Virus record (IMG/VR): IMGVR_UViG_3300046167_000259
Coordinates: 1 to 30,078 of that record
DNA from: a virus
Length of the DNA stretch: 30,078 nt
Direction: 5' to 3' (one strand)
The translations under genes were made by a program, and so were the position numbers. Shown piece by piece: positions 6,268 through 12,963 of the stretch. The notes under the pieces were generated by a model, which was not told the origin of the DNA, did no database searches, and was given only the letters and a program-made list of their open reading frames with translations. Every line of letters begins with the position of its first letter. Within the stretch, counting starts at the first letter, position 1.

Positions 6268-6909
6268 ATGGATACTGAAAGAGATTATTCCAGTAAAATC
6301 AGCCAGATTCTTGAGTATTTGGGAATGAGTTCTACTGAATTTGCAAGGGAGTTGGGAATGGTTAATAACACAACCATAAGATTAATCCTAACTGAAAACA
6401 GAAAACCATCAAATAAGACGATACAAAAAATTGTTTCTGCTTATCCAGAGTTTAATCCAAATTGGATCTTGTATGATCAAGGATCAATGATTCTGGAGAA
6501 TGTTGTTCCAGATACAAGAGTTGCAACTGATGATTTAACAACTACATCAAAACAAATAATGAATCATGTTAGCAATGTTGTTATGCCTCAAGTCAAAACA
6601 TTACTTAATCATCAAAATGATTTATGGGAGGAAATGAGAGATGATGATTATAAGTTTTATACAAAAAAGTTTGATGAATATGGAAAACAACAAACTCAAA
6701 CATCTGAAACTCTTATAAAACTTATGGAACAATTTTCAACTGGATTAAATAATGTTAAGGAGTTCACTCAAATTATTGATTCATTAACAAATAAAATTGC
6801 AAAATTAGAGGAGGATATGGATTCTGCTCAAACATATCTTGCAACCTATTTTGAATTAGAGAGATTAAAAAAGAAAAGTAAAAAAAATAAGAATATTGAT
6901 AATAATTAA
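6268..6909 (+). CDS. CI-like phage repressor with XRE-type helix-turn-helix
   Basis: Residues about 8-65 form an XRE-like DNA-binding domain: I-L-E-Y-L-G-M-S-S-T-E-F-A-R-E-L-G-M, then N-T-T-I-R-L-I-L-T-E-N-R-K-P-S-N-K-T-I-Q, and P-E-F-N-P-N-W-I-L-Y, the usual end of this domain in Bacteroidetes repressors. The rest (about 85-213) is a long charged coiled coil ending in a lysine-rich tail. There is no S24 protease domain (no serine-lysine pair in the usual motifs), so induction by self-cleavage is not expected; an antirepressor or loss of oligomerisation is more likely. Divergent from the early operon, with shared operators between. Confidence 0.85.
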   Translation: MDTERDYSSKISQILEYLGMSSTEFARELGMVNNTTIRLILTENRKPSNKTIQKIVSAYPEFNPNWILYDQGSMILENVVPDTRVATDDLTTTSKQIMNHVSNVVMPQVKTLLNHQNDLWEEMRDDDYKFYTKKFDEYGKQQTQTSETLIKLMEQFSTGLNNVKEFTQIIDSLTNKIAKLEEDMDSAQTYLATYFELERLKKKSKKNKNIDNN

Positions 6910-7013
6910 ATAAACAAAAGTTAATTAATTGAAACTCAGTTGCATTTAGTTTAGAATTTATCTAAATTAACCAAAAACAAACTAAAATTTAACAAACTAA
7001 ATCCCCCTTTGTT

Positions 7014-7205
7014 ATGAGCATTGCCAAAAAAACTGCAATAATTAAGTCTCTTTTTAAGGATTCCTCTAATTATACACATGATGAAATTAAGTTTCTAATT
7101 CAACAATTTAGAAAAGAATATGAGGAGCATATTATGGAGAGAATAAAGATTCCAGATCCGCATTCTCTTAATGAATTGGATATAAAATCTGATTTAATCG
7201 AATAA
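7014..7205 (+). CDS. Small hypothetical protein next to the repressor, 63 aa
   Basis: ATG at 7014 after a 104-base AT-rich gap rich in AACAAACTAAA words. The product has a basic start (S-I-A-K-K-T-A-I-I-K), then two helices (H-D-E-I-K-F-L-I-Q-Q-F-R-K-E-Y) and an acidic end. Its last 12 bases overlap the end of the convergent integrase gene. It would be expressed with the repressor in the lysogen, so superinfection exclusion or repressor modulation is possible, but this is position only. Confidence 0.55.
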   Translation: MSIAKKTAIIKSLFKDSSNYTHDEIKFLIQQFRKEYEEHIMERIKIPDPHSLNELDIKSDLIE

Positions 7206-8387
7206 TCCTTTTGTAAGATCCCTCAATGCCTCTTTATTAAATCTGGCATAACCATGCATTGATCTCAATGATCTATGCCCAGTAACTTTCATAATCAAGT
7301 GATCTGGCAGATTCTTTTCCTTAGATAATGTGATGAATGTTCTTCTGGCAGTATGAGATGTAATTATCTGCCATCTCTGGAAAACTTCAACATCCTTTTG
7401 TGTTCCCTTTTTGGATGTTCTTTTGAAACTCTCTGTAAATTCTAACTTTTTACAAACCATCTGAATCCTTTTATTGAATTTTTGAGATGATATCTTTGGG
7501 AGTTCCCAGTCATATTTGATCAAGATCCTCTCCAGAGATTCAGTCAATGGAATGTATGATATGGTATCTGTTTTTTTGGATCTGATGATGATAAAACCAT
7601 CCTGCAAATCATCCTTGCTAATTTTAGAGAAATCAGAAAACCTTTGCCCAGAATAAATTCCTACCAGAAACAAATCTCTGGCTCTCTCCTCTGCTCCAGA
7701 TAATTCAGCATCCTCCAGTTTTTTAACATCCTCAAATGTTAATGCCAGTTGATCTGATTCATATCTGCCAATTACAAAATCTTTGTATGAATCATTGATC
7801 TGATATCCTTGTTTTGATGCCCATCTTAGAAATGTTTTAAATGCATTGATATATCCATCCAGAGTATTATCATGGATATTCAATTCCTGCCTTAGAAACT
7901 TGATGAAATCATTCCAAAATTCGCTTTTAAGATCTGTTAATTTATGCCTCTGGTTAATATGATCCTCATATTGATCAAACTTGGCTTTCAATGATCTGTA
8001 TTTTGTTAAAGTTCCCTTAGTAACATTTGACAAAGTTTTTTTCTCCTCCAGATAAACATCATAAATATCATCAGCAAAGACTTTTTGATCATTTGTATCT
8101 CTGCCTAATTCTTTTTTAAGATTGCTGATTGTTAGATCATCTCCATAATCTCTGACAATATCATTTACTCTGGAATAAATCTCCATTAATTGATTTGTGA
8201 TCCATCTCAAGCTGATTCCATTTGCTCCTCTCCTTTTCTTTGGCATCCTCATATCAAAATCCCAATCATCTGGATGAATTTTCAGTTTGGTTGAGATCCT
8301 GCATTGCCTTTTATTAGCTTTTACATAATACTGGATCAAGATCAATGTTTCTTTTTGTAATTTTGGCTCTTTAAGATTGAATATCAT
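7194..8387 (-). CDS. int: Tyrosine-type site-specific integrase
   Basis: A 397-aa recombinase of the Bacteroidetes phage/transposon type. The N-terminal part has an arm-binding-like beta domain (residues 1-75), a SAM-like core-binding domain (about 105-200), and the catalytic domain (about 215-397). The active-site set is complete: R249 in S-G-Q-R-F-S-D, K271 in R-S-K-K-T-D, H345 and R348 in S-H-T-A-R-R, H371 in T-G-H-R-S, and nucleophile Y380 in M-H-G-Y-A-R-F. It is transcribed from the attP-like region that lies directly upstream. It should integrate and, with an excisionase (perhaps 5269-5493), excise the prophage. Confidence 0.95.
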   Translation of the reverse strand: MIFNLKEPKLQKETLILIQYYVKANKRQCRISTKLKIHPDDWDFDMRMPKKRRGANGISLRWITNQLMEIYSRVNDIVRDYGDDLTISNLKKELGRDTNDQKVFADDIYDVYLEEKKTLSNVTKGTLTKYRSLKAKFDQYEDHINQRHKLTDLKSEFWNDFIKFLRQELNIHDNTLDGYINAFKTFLRWASKQGYQINDSYKDFVIGRYESDQLALTFEDVKKLEDAELSGAEERARDLFLVGIYSGQRFSDFSKISKDDLQDGFIIIRSKKTDTISYIPLTESLERILIKYDWELPKISSQKFNKRIQMVCKKLEFTESFKRTSKKGTQKDVEVFQRWQIITSHTARRTFITLSKEKNLPDHLIMKVTGHRSLRSMHGYARFNKEALRDLTKGLFD

Positions 8388-8412
8388 AACACCAAAATAA
8401 TAATAATTATTG

Positions 8413-8437
8413 TTAGTGTTTAGTTTAGTGTTTAGTT
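8413..8437 (+). repeat. 25-bp direct repeat, copy 1 (arm-type site)
   Basis: Identical over 25 bases to 8614-8638. Each copy is itself a near-tandem of TTAGTGTTTAG and TTTAGTGTTTAG. Proposed as integrase or excisionase arm-binding sites because the two copies bracket the core-like sequence. Confidence 0.85.
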
Positions 8438-8546
8438 TTTTGCTATTTAATGCCTATTTGTAATATGCATTGGTATGCAAATTTGTTAATAAAATTGTTG
8501 ATGGATATTAGTGTTTTCAGTATTTGCAATGCTTTGGAGTATGAAA

Positions 8547-8570
8547 GAGTTCAAGAGCCTCTTTCTCCGC
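8547..8570 (+). other. tRNA 3'-end-like segment, candidate att core
   Basis: Reading on the + strand: G, then TTCAAGA at 8550-8556 (T-loop-like), GCCTC (3' T-stem-like), TTTCTCC (7-base acceptor-like) and a discriminator G at 8569. This is the shape of the last part of a tRNA gene, most like a serine tRNA (acceptor GGAGAAA, discriminator G). The matching 5' tRNA part is absent, so it is not a functional tRNA here. Phages often use this part of a tRNA gene as the crossover core. Confidence 0.55.
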
Positions 8571-8573
8571 TTC

Positions 8574-8615
8574 AATCCCTTGTAAACTCAATGTTTATAA
8601 GGGATTTGTTTTTTT
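8574..8615 (+). terminator. Rho-independent terminator on + strand, next to att core
   Basis: AATCCCTT at 8574-8581 pairs with AAGGGATT at 8599-8606, extended by a G-U pair and five more pairs (14-pair stem) around a 5-base loop, and followed by TTGTTTTTTT. No + strand phage gene ends here. It lies 4 bases after the tRNA-like segment, so it most likely copies the natural terminator of the host tRNA and would restore it after integration. Confidence 0.8.
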
Positions 8616-8638
8616 AGTGTTTAGTTTAGTGTTTAGTT
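8614..8638 (+). repeat. 25-bp direct repeat, copy 2 (arm-type site)
   Basis: Second exact copy, 201 bases from the first in the same orientation, just after the T-tract of the hairpin. A weaker relative, TTAGTGTTTTCAG, lies between them at 8508-8520. Confidence 0.85.
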
Positions 8639-8651
8639 ATGTGAATTTTAA

Positions 8652-9668
8652 CTAAAATAAATGAGTTAATCTGGCAACCTGCCCATGATCTTTTGAATGC
8701 AAAAATCCCTCAATTGCTTTTGGAGAATGTTGATATCCATTTCGATGATGCCATGAATCTGTTCCAGATGGAGATCTCAATGCCTCAACACATACAGATC
8801 CATAATCCTTTGCAACCTTATGATGTACATGATGCGTATAAATATAACGATGTTTTGTATTACTCCAAAATTTAGGGAATTCAGTTGCTAAAAGCAATGG
8901 GAGATCTTGGATCTTTGCTCCATCTCCATGAGTTGATCCAATCAAGTTTGATCCATATTGATATCCTTTTCGATGGTTGATTGATACATCAAATGTTATA
9001 TTCTTTGATTTCCTAAACCAACTCTGGATGCTATCTGATAACATGAATCCAGAGATATAATCATGATTAGATGGATTGAATGTAAAATGCACATCTGCAA
9101 ATTGCATCAGTTGTTCTAAAACATCAATGTATAATCTTTTGGCTTTTGTGAAACTTTCAAACCACATTTCACTTGTATTTTGAAAAGTTCCAGATGTTGT
9201 TGTTCCTTTTGGAGTATCAACATGGAGAATATCATTTCCTCCAATAAACAAGATCTGATCAATATTGAATCCAGATGATTTTTCCAGAATGCCATCAATC
9301 CCCTCTTTAACTCTCTTAACTGCAATCTCTGAATTATACTGATCTCCAGATTCAAATGATGATGCCAGTTTTCCAATGTGAACATCAGCAGGAGAAATAA
9401 CAAGCAAATGATTGCTTTTAGATTTTTTGCGTTTAATGGTTTTGTAATCTGGAGAATATTGATTCATATCTGCAATCAATTTATCTCTGATCTGCTGATA
9501 TGATAAGGGATTGTTTTTAAGATGAATTGAGAATTGTTTTCCCTTATACCAATAATGATTTACAGAATCCATTGGCAATCCCTTTTCTTTACATTCTTTT
9601 GCCAATGCTCTATGCCTCATTACAATTTCATATTCATCATCTTTTAATCTAATTCTTGGAATTGCCAT
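8652..9668 (-). CDS. Calcineurin-like metallophosphoesterase
   Basis: The 338-aa product has the order of metal-binding motifs of this superfamily: D95-V-H97 in S-P-A-D-V-H-I-G, G-G-N145-D146 in place of G-D-x-x-D, N201-H202-D203 in P-S-N-H-D-Y, H247-G-D249, and H280-V-H282 near the C-terminus. Some members are DNA-end nucleases (SbcD, Mre11), others act on small phosphoesters; the substrate cannot be read from sequence. Residues 1-90 are a helical extension. It is the last gene before attP, starts after its own regulatory region, and may be a cargo gene useful to the lysogen or a DNA-processing enzyme for infection. Confidence 0.75.
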   Translation of the reverse strand: MAIPRIRLKDDEYEIVMRHRALAKECKEKGLPMDSVNHYWYKGKQFSIHLKNNPLSYQQIRDKLIADMNQYSPDYKTIKRKKSKSNHLLVISPADVHIGKLASSFESGDQYNSEIAVKRVKEGIDGILEKSSGFNIDQILFIGGNDILHVDTPKGTTTSGTFQNTSEMWFESFTKAKRLYIDVLEQLMQFADVHFTFNPSNHDYISGFMLSDSIQSWFRKSKNITFDVSINHRKGYQYGSNLIGSTHGDGAKIQDLPLLLATEFPKFWSNTKHRYIYTHHVHHKVAKDYGSVCVEALRSPSGTDSWHHRNGYQHSPKAIEGFLHSKDHGQVARLTHLF

Positions 9669-9687
9669 GATTTGTTTTGATTAATTT

Positions 9688-9716
9688 AATACAATTACAA
9701 TGCAATTGCAATACAA
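9688..9716. promoter_or_regulatory. Putative promoter/operator of the metallophosphoesterase gene
   Basis: The 74-base gap before the gene holds ACAATTACAATGC, GCAATTGCAATAC in tandem. On the - strand this gives TTGTATTGCA, also found at 1848-1878, and the ATTGCAAT half-words of the switch region. Suggests control by the same repressor, separate from the lysis genes upstream. Confidence 0.45.
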
Positions 9717-9742
9717 GTTATAAACAACCTTTTGTAAATCAA

Positions 9743-10210
9743 TTATTTGTAGATGGTTTTGAAAACTTTCTCTATCCCTCTTGATCCAAAATAAAAAATT
9801 GTCATTGTTCCAAATAGTGAATTAATTACTGGAATGTAAGCCTTATCAATCTGGAAATCTCCAACATTGCCATCCAGAAAAATACAACTCATGAAAAGGA
9901 TAAACATTAATCCATAGCTGATTGGTCTTACAAGCCTTGTAACAAGATGCTCATTATCAGATTTCAATCTCTCTGTAACTTGTTGCATCTCAATAAGATC
10001 CATTTCCAGTAACTTTAATGCCAGATCTTTATCTGTTTGGCTTAGATCCTTATCCTCTTTGATTAATGCCCTTACAACTCCAAAAACTCCTCCTCCAGAT
10101 GCAACCTCTCCAATCCCATCAATGATCTTTGATCCTGCTTTAGTAAGGAATGCTCCAACTTTAGTTTCTTTAAATTTTTTCTTTGGTTTTTTCCTTTTTA
10201 ATTCTCCCAT
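9743..10210 (-). CDS. Putative holin (3TM GTA-holin-like)
   Basis: The 155-aa protein has a very basic N-terminus (K-R-K-K-P-K-K-K-F-K), a glycine-rich part G-E-V-A-S-G-G-G-V-F-G, a charged helix, and two clear membrane spans at about residues 95-115 (S-Y-G-L-M-F-I-L-F-M-S-C-I-F-L) and 127-145 (V-I-N-S-L-F-G-T-M-T-I-F-Y-F-G). R-P-I-S-Y before the first span and the F-G-x-R-G end recall the 3TM holins of gene transfer agents and phages. It lies after the amidase, so it probably makes membrane pores timed with lysis. Confidence 0.75.
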   Translation of the reverse strand: MGELKRKKPKKKFKETKVGAFLTKAGSKIIDGIGEVASGGGVFGVVRALIKEDKDLSQTDKDLALKLLEMDLIEMQQVTERLKSDNEHLVTRLVRPISYGLMFILFMSCIFLDGNVGDFQIDKAYIPVINSLFGTMTIFYFGSRGIEKVFKTIYK

Positions 10211-10344
10211 CTAATCTGAAATAAAATGAATAAAATAAACAGATTCAATTCATGATGATCAAAATCATCATCTGGTTTGTAATAACTGAATCCAATTTTT
10301 AATCCATGCCTCAAATATTCTGCAACTTTGTAATAAATAATCAT
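10198..10344 (-). CDS. 48-aa hypothetical protein in the lysis block
   Basis: ATG 10344-10342 overlaps the TGA of the amidase gene (ATGA); stop TAA 10200-10198 lies 13 bases inside the holin-like gene. The sequence M-I-I-Y-Y-K-V-A-E-Y, G-F-S-Y-Y-K-P-D-D-D-F and L-N-L-F-I-L-F-I-L-F-Q-I-R-W suggests an amphipathic protein with a hydrophobic C-terminal strand or membrane helix. I recall similar GFSYY / PDE small proteins from Bacteroidetes phages, without a known role. Position points to lysis. Confidence 0.6.
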   Translation of the reverse strand: MIIYYKVAEYLRHGLKIGFSYYKPDDDFDHHELNLFILFILFQIRWEN

Positions 10345-10772
10345 GATAAATAGTTTTGTGAAATGTGAAAATATTCATGGAATGCATCAAATGATGGACA
10401 ATCTTTAGATGAAAAATCTCTATGCCCATAAATCAATGCCTCTTGAAAACGATCTTTTAATTCATGCAGTAAACAATCCATTGCCTCCTTTTGCTCTGGA
10501 GTTCTGGTATCTTTAGAAACTCTCATTGCCTTATCCATGCCTCCTGCATAAGCAATTCCAATTGAGAATTTATTCTCTCCTCTTGTATGAGATCCGATCC
10601 TTAACAATGGTCTGCAAGGATAAACAACCCCTTTGAGATCAATAAAATAATGATATCCAATATCACTCCATCCCCTCTCCTCAATATGCCATTTCTGGAG
10701 ATCTCTAATTGTAACTTCTCTCCCCTCTGGAGTTGCAGTACAATGGATAATTATCTTATTTATTTTTCTCAT
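10341..10772 (-). CDS. Endolysin: N-acetylmuramoyl-L-alanine amidase (amidase_2)
   Basis: The 143-aa enzyme matches the single-domain zinc amidases such as T7 lysozyme. Zinc ligands are H10 (I-I-I-H-C-T-A), H117 (Y-G-H-R-D) and C125 (K-D-C-P-S-F-D). G-Y-H-Y at 39-42 and S-H-T-R-G at 61-65 belong to the usual substrate groove. No cell-wall-binding domain and no signal peptide are present, so it needs a holin to reach the peptidoglycan. It lies between a small single-span protein and the holin-like gene in a coupled cluster. Confidence 0.95.
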   Translation of the reverse strand: MRKINKIIIHCTATPEGREVTIRDLQKWHIEERGWSDIGYHYFIDLKGVVYPCRPLLRIGSHTRGENKFSIGIAYAGGMDKAMRVSKDTRTPEQKEAMDCLLHELKDRFQEALIYGHRDFSSKDCPSFDAFHEYFHISQNYLS

Positions 10773-10923
10773 TAGGTTTTCTCAATTCCTTGTAAAGTCT
10801 TACACCAGTATAAACCAGAGAAACAACCAGTAAACATAATTTTAATGCAGTTTCAATGTTGCTCATTGATAGGCTTAAACTAAATGTATTGAGTAGATAT
10901 ATTTTTAAATCTTGAGTATTCAT
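10756..10923 (-). CDS. 55-aa single-span membrane protein, possible second holin or spanin
   Basis: ATG 10923-10921 overlaps the TAA of the gene before (TAATG). An in-frame ATG 19 codons later is possible, but the longer form keeps the coupling. The product starts M-N-T-Q-D-L-K-I-Y-L-L-N-T-F-S-L, has one membrane span about residues 28-41 (A-L-K-L-C-L-L-V-V-S-L-V-Y-T) and a basic tail. The IKxYLLxxFSL start is familiar from small membrane proteins in lysis cassettes of Bacteroidetes phages. It overlaps the amidase start by 17 bases. Confidence 0.65.
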   Translation of the reverse strand: MNTQDLKIYLLNTFSLSLSMSNIETALKLCLLVVSLVYTGVRLYKELRKPNEKNK

Positions 10924-11198
10924 TATTCTCCAGATTCAGCAGATTCAAATTCAATTGCTTGTTCCTCAACCCATGCAGAATATTTGTTTTTATGAGTTGC
11001 AGTCCAGATTGAGTTTGCAATCTTTTTTACATCACCAGATAATTCCCCCTCATGATCTGGAGAGATAAACCATCTATTGAATGATTCTGAAATTACTTGA
11101 TCCCCATCTTTGATCTGGATCTTTTCTCTTATTTGGATATGTTTCCATTCTCCAACTACTTCAATTTTATCAATAACTGATGTTTTTTCTAATGCCAT
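10923..11198 (-). CDS. Conserved phage protein after the tail fibre, 91 aa
   Basis: Begins M-A-L-E-K-T-S-V-I-D-K-I-E-V-V-G-E-W-K-H, a start I know from many marine phage genomes, where such proteins lie next to tail fibre or lysis genes (V-D-K-I-E-V-V-G and R-E-K-I-x-I are shared). Soluble, mostly beta at the front and a helix at the back (V-K-K-I-A-N-S-I-W-T-A). No function is known to me. It is 12 bases after the tail fibre gene. Confidence 0.75.
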   Translation of the reverse strand: MALEKTSVIDKIEVVGEWKHIQIREKIQIKDGDQVISESFNRWFISPDHEGELSGDVKKIANSIWTATHKNKYSAWVEEQAIEFESAESGE

Positions 11199-11210
11199 GA
11201 TTTTATTTTT

Positions 11211-12878
11211 TTATGTTGTTGTATAGCTAAAATGCCCTTTAATTAATTGTCCATATCCAGTTCCAGTTGCATTGAAATGATTTGCATAATGGTTTGATGA
11301 TCCCCATGATCCGTTTGATACTGCTTTATAAAAACCAACAACATTTTGTGCTGATCCTCCATAAGCAAATCCCTGCAATCTGTATGTTGCATATTGTGAT
11401 GCTCCAGTATTCACTCCATTTGTATAATATCCTCCAGTTGCAGTATAAATGCTTGATGGAGTAAATGGCAGATTGTCTAATGCCATTGTATAAAATGATG
11501 ATGTGTACCAACTTGATGTTCTAAATTGTAGATCAACGCTAACATGAACAACATCTCCAATCTTAACATAAGTTGAATTATTATTCCATGTTAATACATT
11601 TGAATGAGATGCATTTAATGTAACTGAAACTCCTCCCATTGCCAAAATCAATAAATCTGGATTATAAGTTCCAGTTTCATATTCCTCAAGCAAGTTTGCT
11701 GATGTAGATCCTCCAATATGAAATCCAGATCCTCCAAATCCATAAGCATTGCCAGTTCCATAAGTTATCCGATCTGATGCAATTGTGAATTGAGGAGTTT
11801 GAGAATTATAAGCTGAATTATTTATGTATTTGTATGCTCCAGAATTTGTTATCTCAAATGTATTTTGACCAAATGATCCTTGAGCCAATTTTAATCCAGT
11901 TGATGATCCAGTTGCATTAATTGTAATCCTATCTCCAGTTGCAGTTGGATTGCTTATTGGCAGTTTACTGGAAATGTTGCTTGTATTGGTTGATATGTTA
12001 GATGTATTAGTTGAGATATTTCCTGCATTAGTTGAGATATTAGATGTATTTGTGGAAATGTTTCCTGCATTTGTAGAAATGTTTCCAGAATTAGTTGATA
12101 TCCCAGATTCCATTGTATCAAGATTAACTGCTTGAGATACTGATATAAAATCAGTTTTAGCCTCAATATTAGTTGCTCTATTTTGCAATGCAGAAATATC
12201 AGTATCATTGGATGATATGTTGCTCTGATTTGTGCTAATGCTTGATGCATTATTAGAAATGTTTGTTGCATTTGTACTAATATCAGATTCCATTGAATCC
12301 AGATTCACATTTTGAGAAACTGAAATGAAATCTGTTTTTGTTTCAATTGCAGTTGCTCTGGATTGTAATGCTGATATATCTGAATCATTTGAGGAGATAT
12401 TATTTGCATTTGTTGTAATGTTATTCTCCAGAGTTGATCCATCAATTGTAATGGTTTGATTTGCTCCAGATGTTGAGATCCCATTTGATCCAATAACCTC
12501 AAGATCTTGAGAATCTAAATCAACTGATCCAGATCCAGAGTTTGTTGAAAAATCTAAATCCTCCGCAGTAACCTTTGTGTCAACATAATCCTTAACTGAT
12601 GCAGATGTTGGGATTGTTGTATCATTATCATTATTAGCAATGCCATCAGCTTGATCAACAAATTTTGTGATTGTGATGCTCTCTCCTGCATCTTTTAATG
12701 ATCCAAATGATACCTCTCCATTTGCTCTTAAATTTCCTGCATTATCAAGATAAACTCCAGATGTATTTCCATTGCCATCTGTAAGCTCCTTTTGAGTTGC
12801 TGATAATTCATCATTATCAATGGTTTTAATCAACCCCTCATAAGTATCTTTAATTTTTTGATTCTCTAATGATGCCAT
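11211..12878 (-). CDS. Tail fibre protein with heptad-repeat shaft
   Basis: A 555-aa protein in three parts. Residues 1-130 form a soluble front with T-I-P-T-S-A-S-V-K-D-Y-V-D, common in phage fibres. Residues about 150-305 are a shaft of coiled-coil type, including seven-residue repeats N-I-S-T-N-x-x and a 60-residue duplication. Residues about 305-555 form the tip, with L-L-E-E-Y-E-T-G-T-Y-N-P followed by a beta-rich glycine, tyrosine and serine domain typical of receptor-binding ends. No chaperone-protease domain was seen. It would recognise the host surface; the tip is the host-range part. Confidence 0.88.
   Translation of the reverse strand: MASLENQKIKDTYEGLIKTIDNDELSATQKELTDGNGNTSGVYLDNAGNLRANGEVSFGSLKDAGESITITKFVDQADGIANNDNDTTIPTSASVKDYVDTKVTAEDLDFSTNSGSGSVDLDSQDLEVIGSNGISTSGANQTITIDGSTLENNITTNANNISSNDSDISALQSRATAIETKTDFISVSQNVNLDSMESDISTNATNISNNASSISTNQSNISSNDTDISALQNRATNIEAKTDFISVSQAVNLDTMESGISTNSGNISTNAGNISTNTSNISTNAGNISTNTSNISTNTSNISSKLPISNPTATGDRITINATGSSTGLKLAQGSFGQNTFEITNSGAYKYINNSAYNSQTPQFTIASDRITYGTGNAYGFGGSGFHIGGSTSANLLEEYETGTYNPDLLILAMGGVSVTLNASHSNVLTWNNNSTYVKIGDVVHVSVDLQFRTSSWYTSSFYTMALDNLPFTPSSIYTATGGYYTNGVNTGASQYATYRLQGFAYGGSAQNVVGFYKAVSNGSWGSSNHYANHFNATGTGYGQLIKGHFSYTTT
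11960..12110. repeat. 21-bp repeats coding the fibre shaft
   Basis: Seven consecutive copies of a 21-base unit encode N-I-S-T-N followed by S-G, A-G or T-S. The copies alternate between GTATTAG and CTGCAT variants. In-frame gain or loss would change shaft length. Confidence 0.8.
12110..12402. repeat. Diverged 180-base duplication in the tail fibre
   Basis: The segments at about 12110-12222 and 12290-12402 code for nearly the same peptide (S-S-N-D-S/T-D-I-S-A-L-Q, then E-T/A-K-T-D-F-I-S-V-S-Q and V-N-L-D) 60 residues apart. The bases differ more than the amino acids, so the duplication is old and kept by selection. Confidence 0.75.
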
Positions 12879-12963
12879 CTTTTATCTTTTTACTTTGTTT
12901 TTTTAAATATGCTTTTAATAGCTTTTCAGCTTGTTCTCTGGTTTGCCTTTTTATATCTGCCAT
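12850..12963 (-). CDS. Possible 37-aa basic peptide
   Basis: ATG 12963-12961, stop TAA 12852-12850; it starts 13 bases inside the connector gene and ends 29 bases inside the tail fibre gene, bridging a 72-base gap. Nearly a third of residues are lysine or arginine (for example K-A-Y-L-K-K-Q-S-K-K-I-K). It could be real, in line with the many coupled small genes here, or chance. No family recognised. Confidence 0.35.
   Translation of the reverse strand: MADIKRQTREQAEKLLKAYLKKQSKKIKDGIIRESKN

Larger units (their letters stand above)
8388..8651. other. Probable attP region
   Basis: This 264-base non-coding stretch lies upstream of the integrase. It holds, left to right: one copy of a 25-bp direct repeat (8413-8437), a degenerate TTAGTG copy (8508-8520), a tRNA-3'-end-like core (8547-8570) with its own terminator hairpin (8574-8615), and the second 25-bp repeat copy (8614-8638). 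A core flanked by repeated arm-type sites, beside int, is the usual attP layout. The exact core limits cannot be set without the host attB. Confidence 0.7.

Noticed and set aside
8547-8570. A functional tRNA gene
   Set aside because: Only the 3' T-loop/acceptor-like part is present; no D-arm, anticodon arm or pairing 5' acceptor strand upstream.
9116-9403. 95-aa - strand ORF
   Set aside because: Lies wholly inside the metallophosphoesterase gene in another frame; the larger frame carries all metal motifs.
11960-12110. Short regular repeats that could look like a CRISPR array
   Set aside because: Units are 21 bases, contiguous, in frame and without unique spacers; they code the fibre shaft.
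11950-12135. + strand ORF with V-E-M-F-P repeats
   Set aside because: Antisense to the tail fibre heptad repeats; the periodicity comes from the coding strand.
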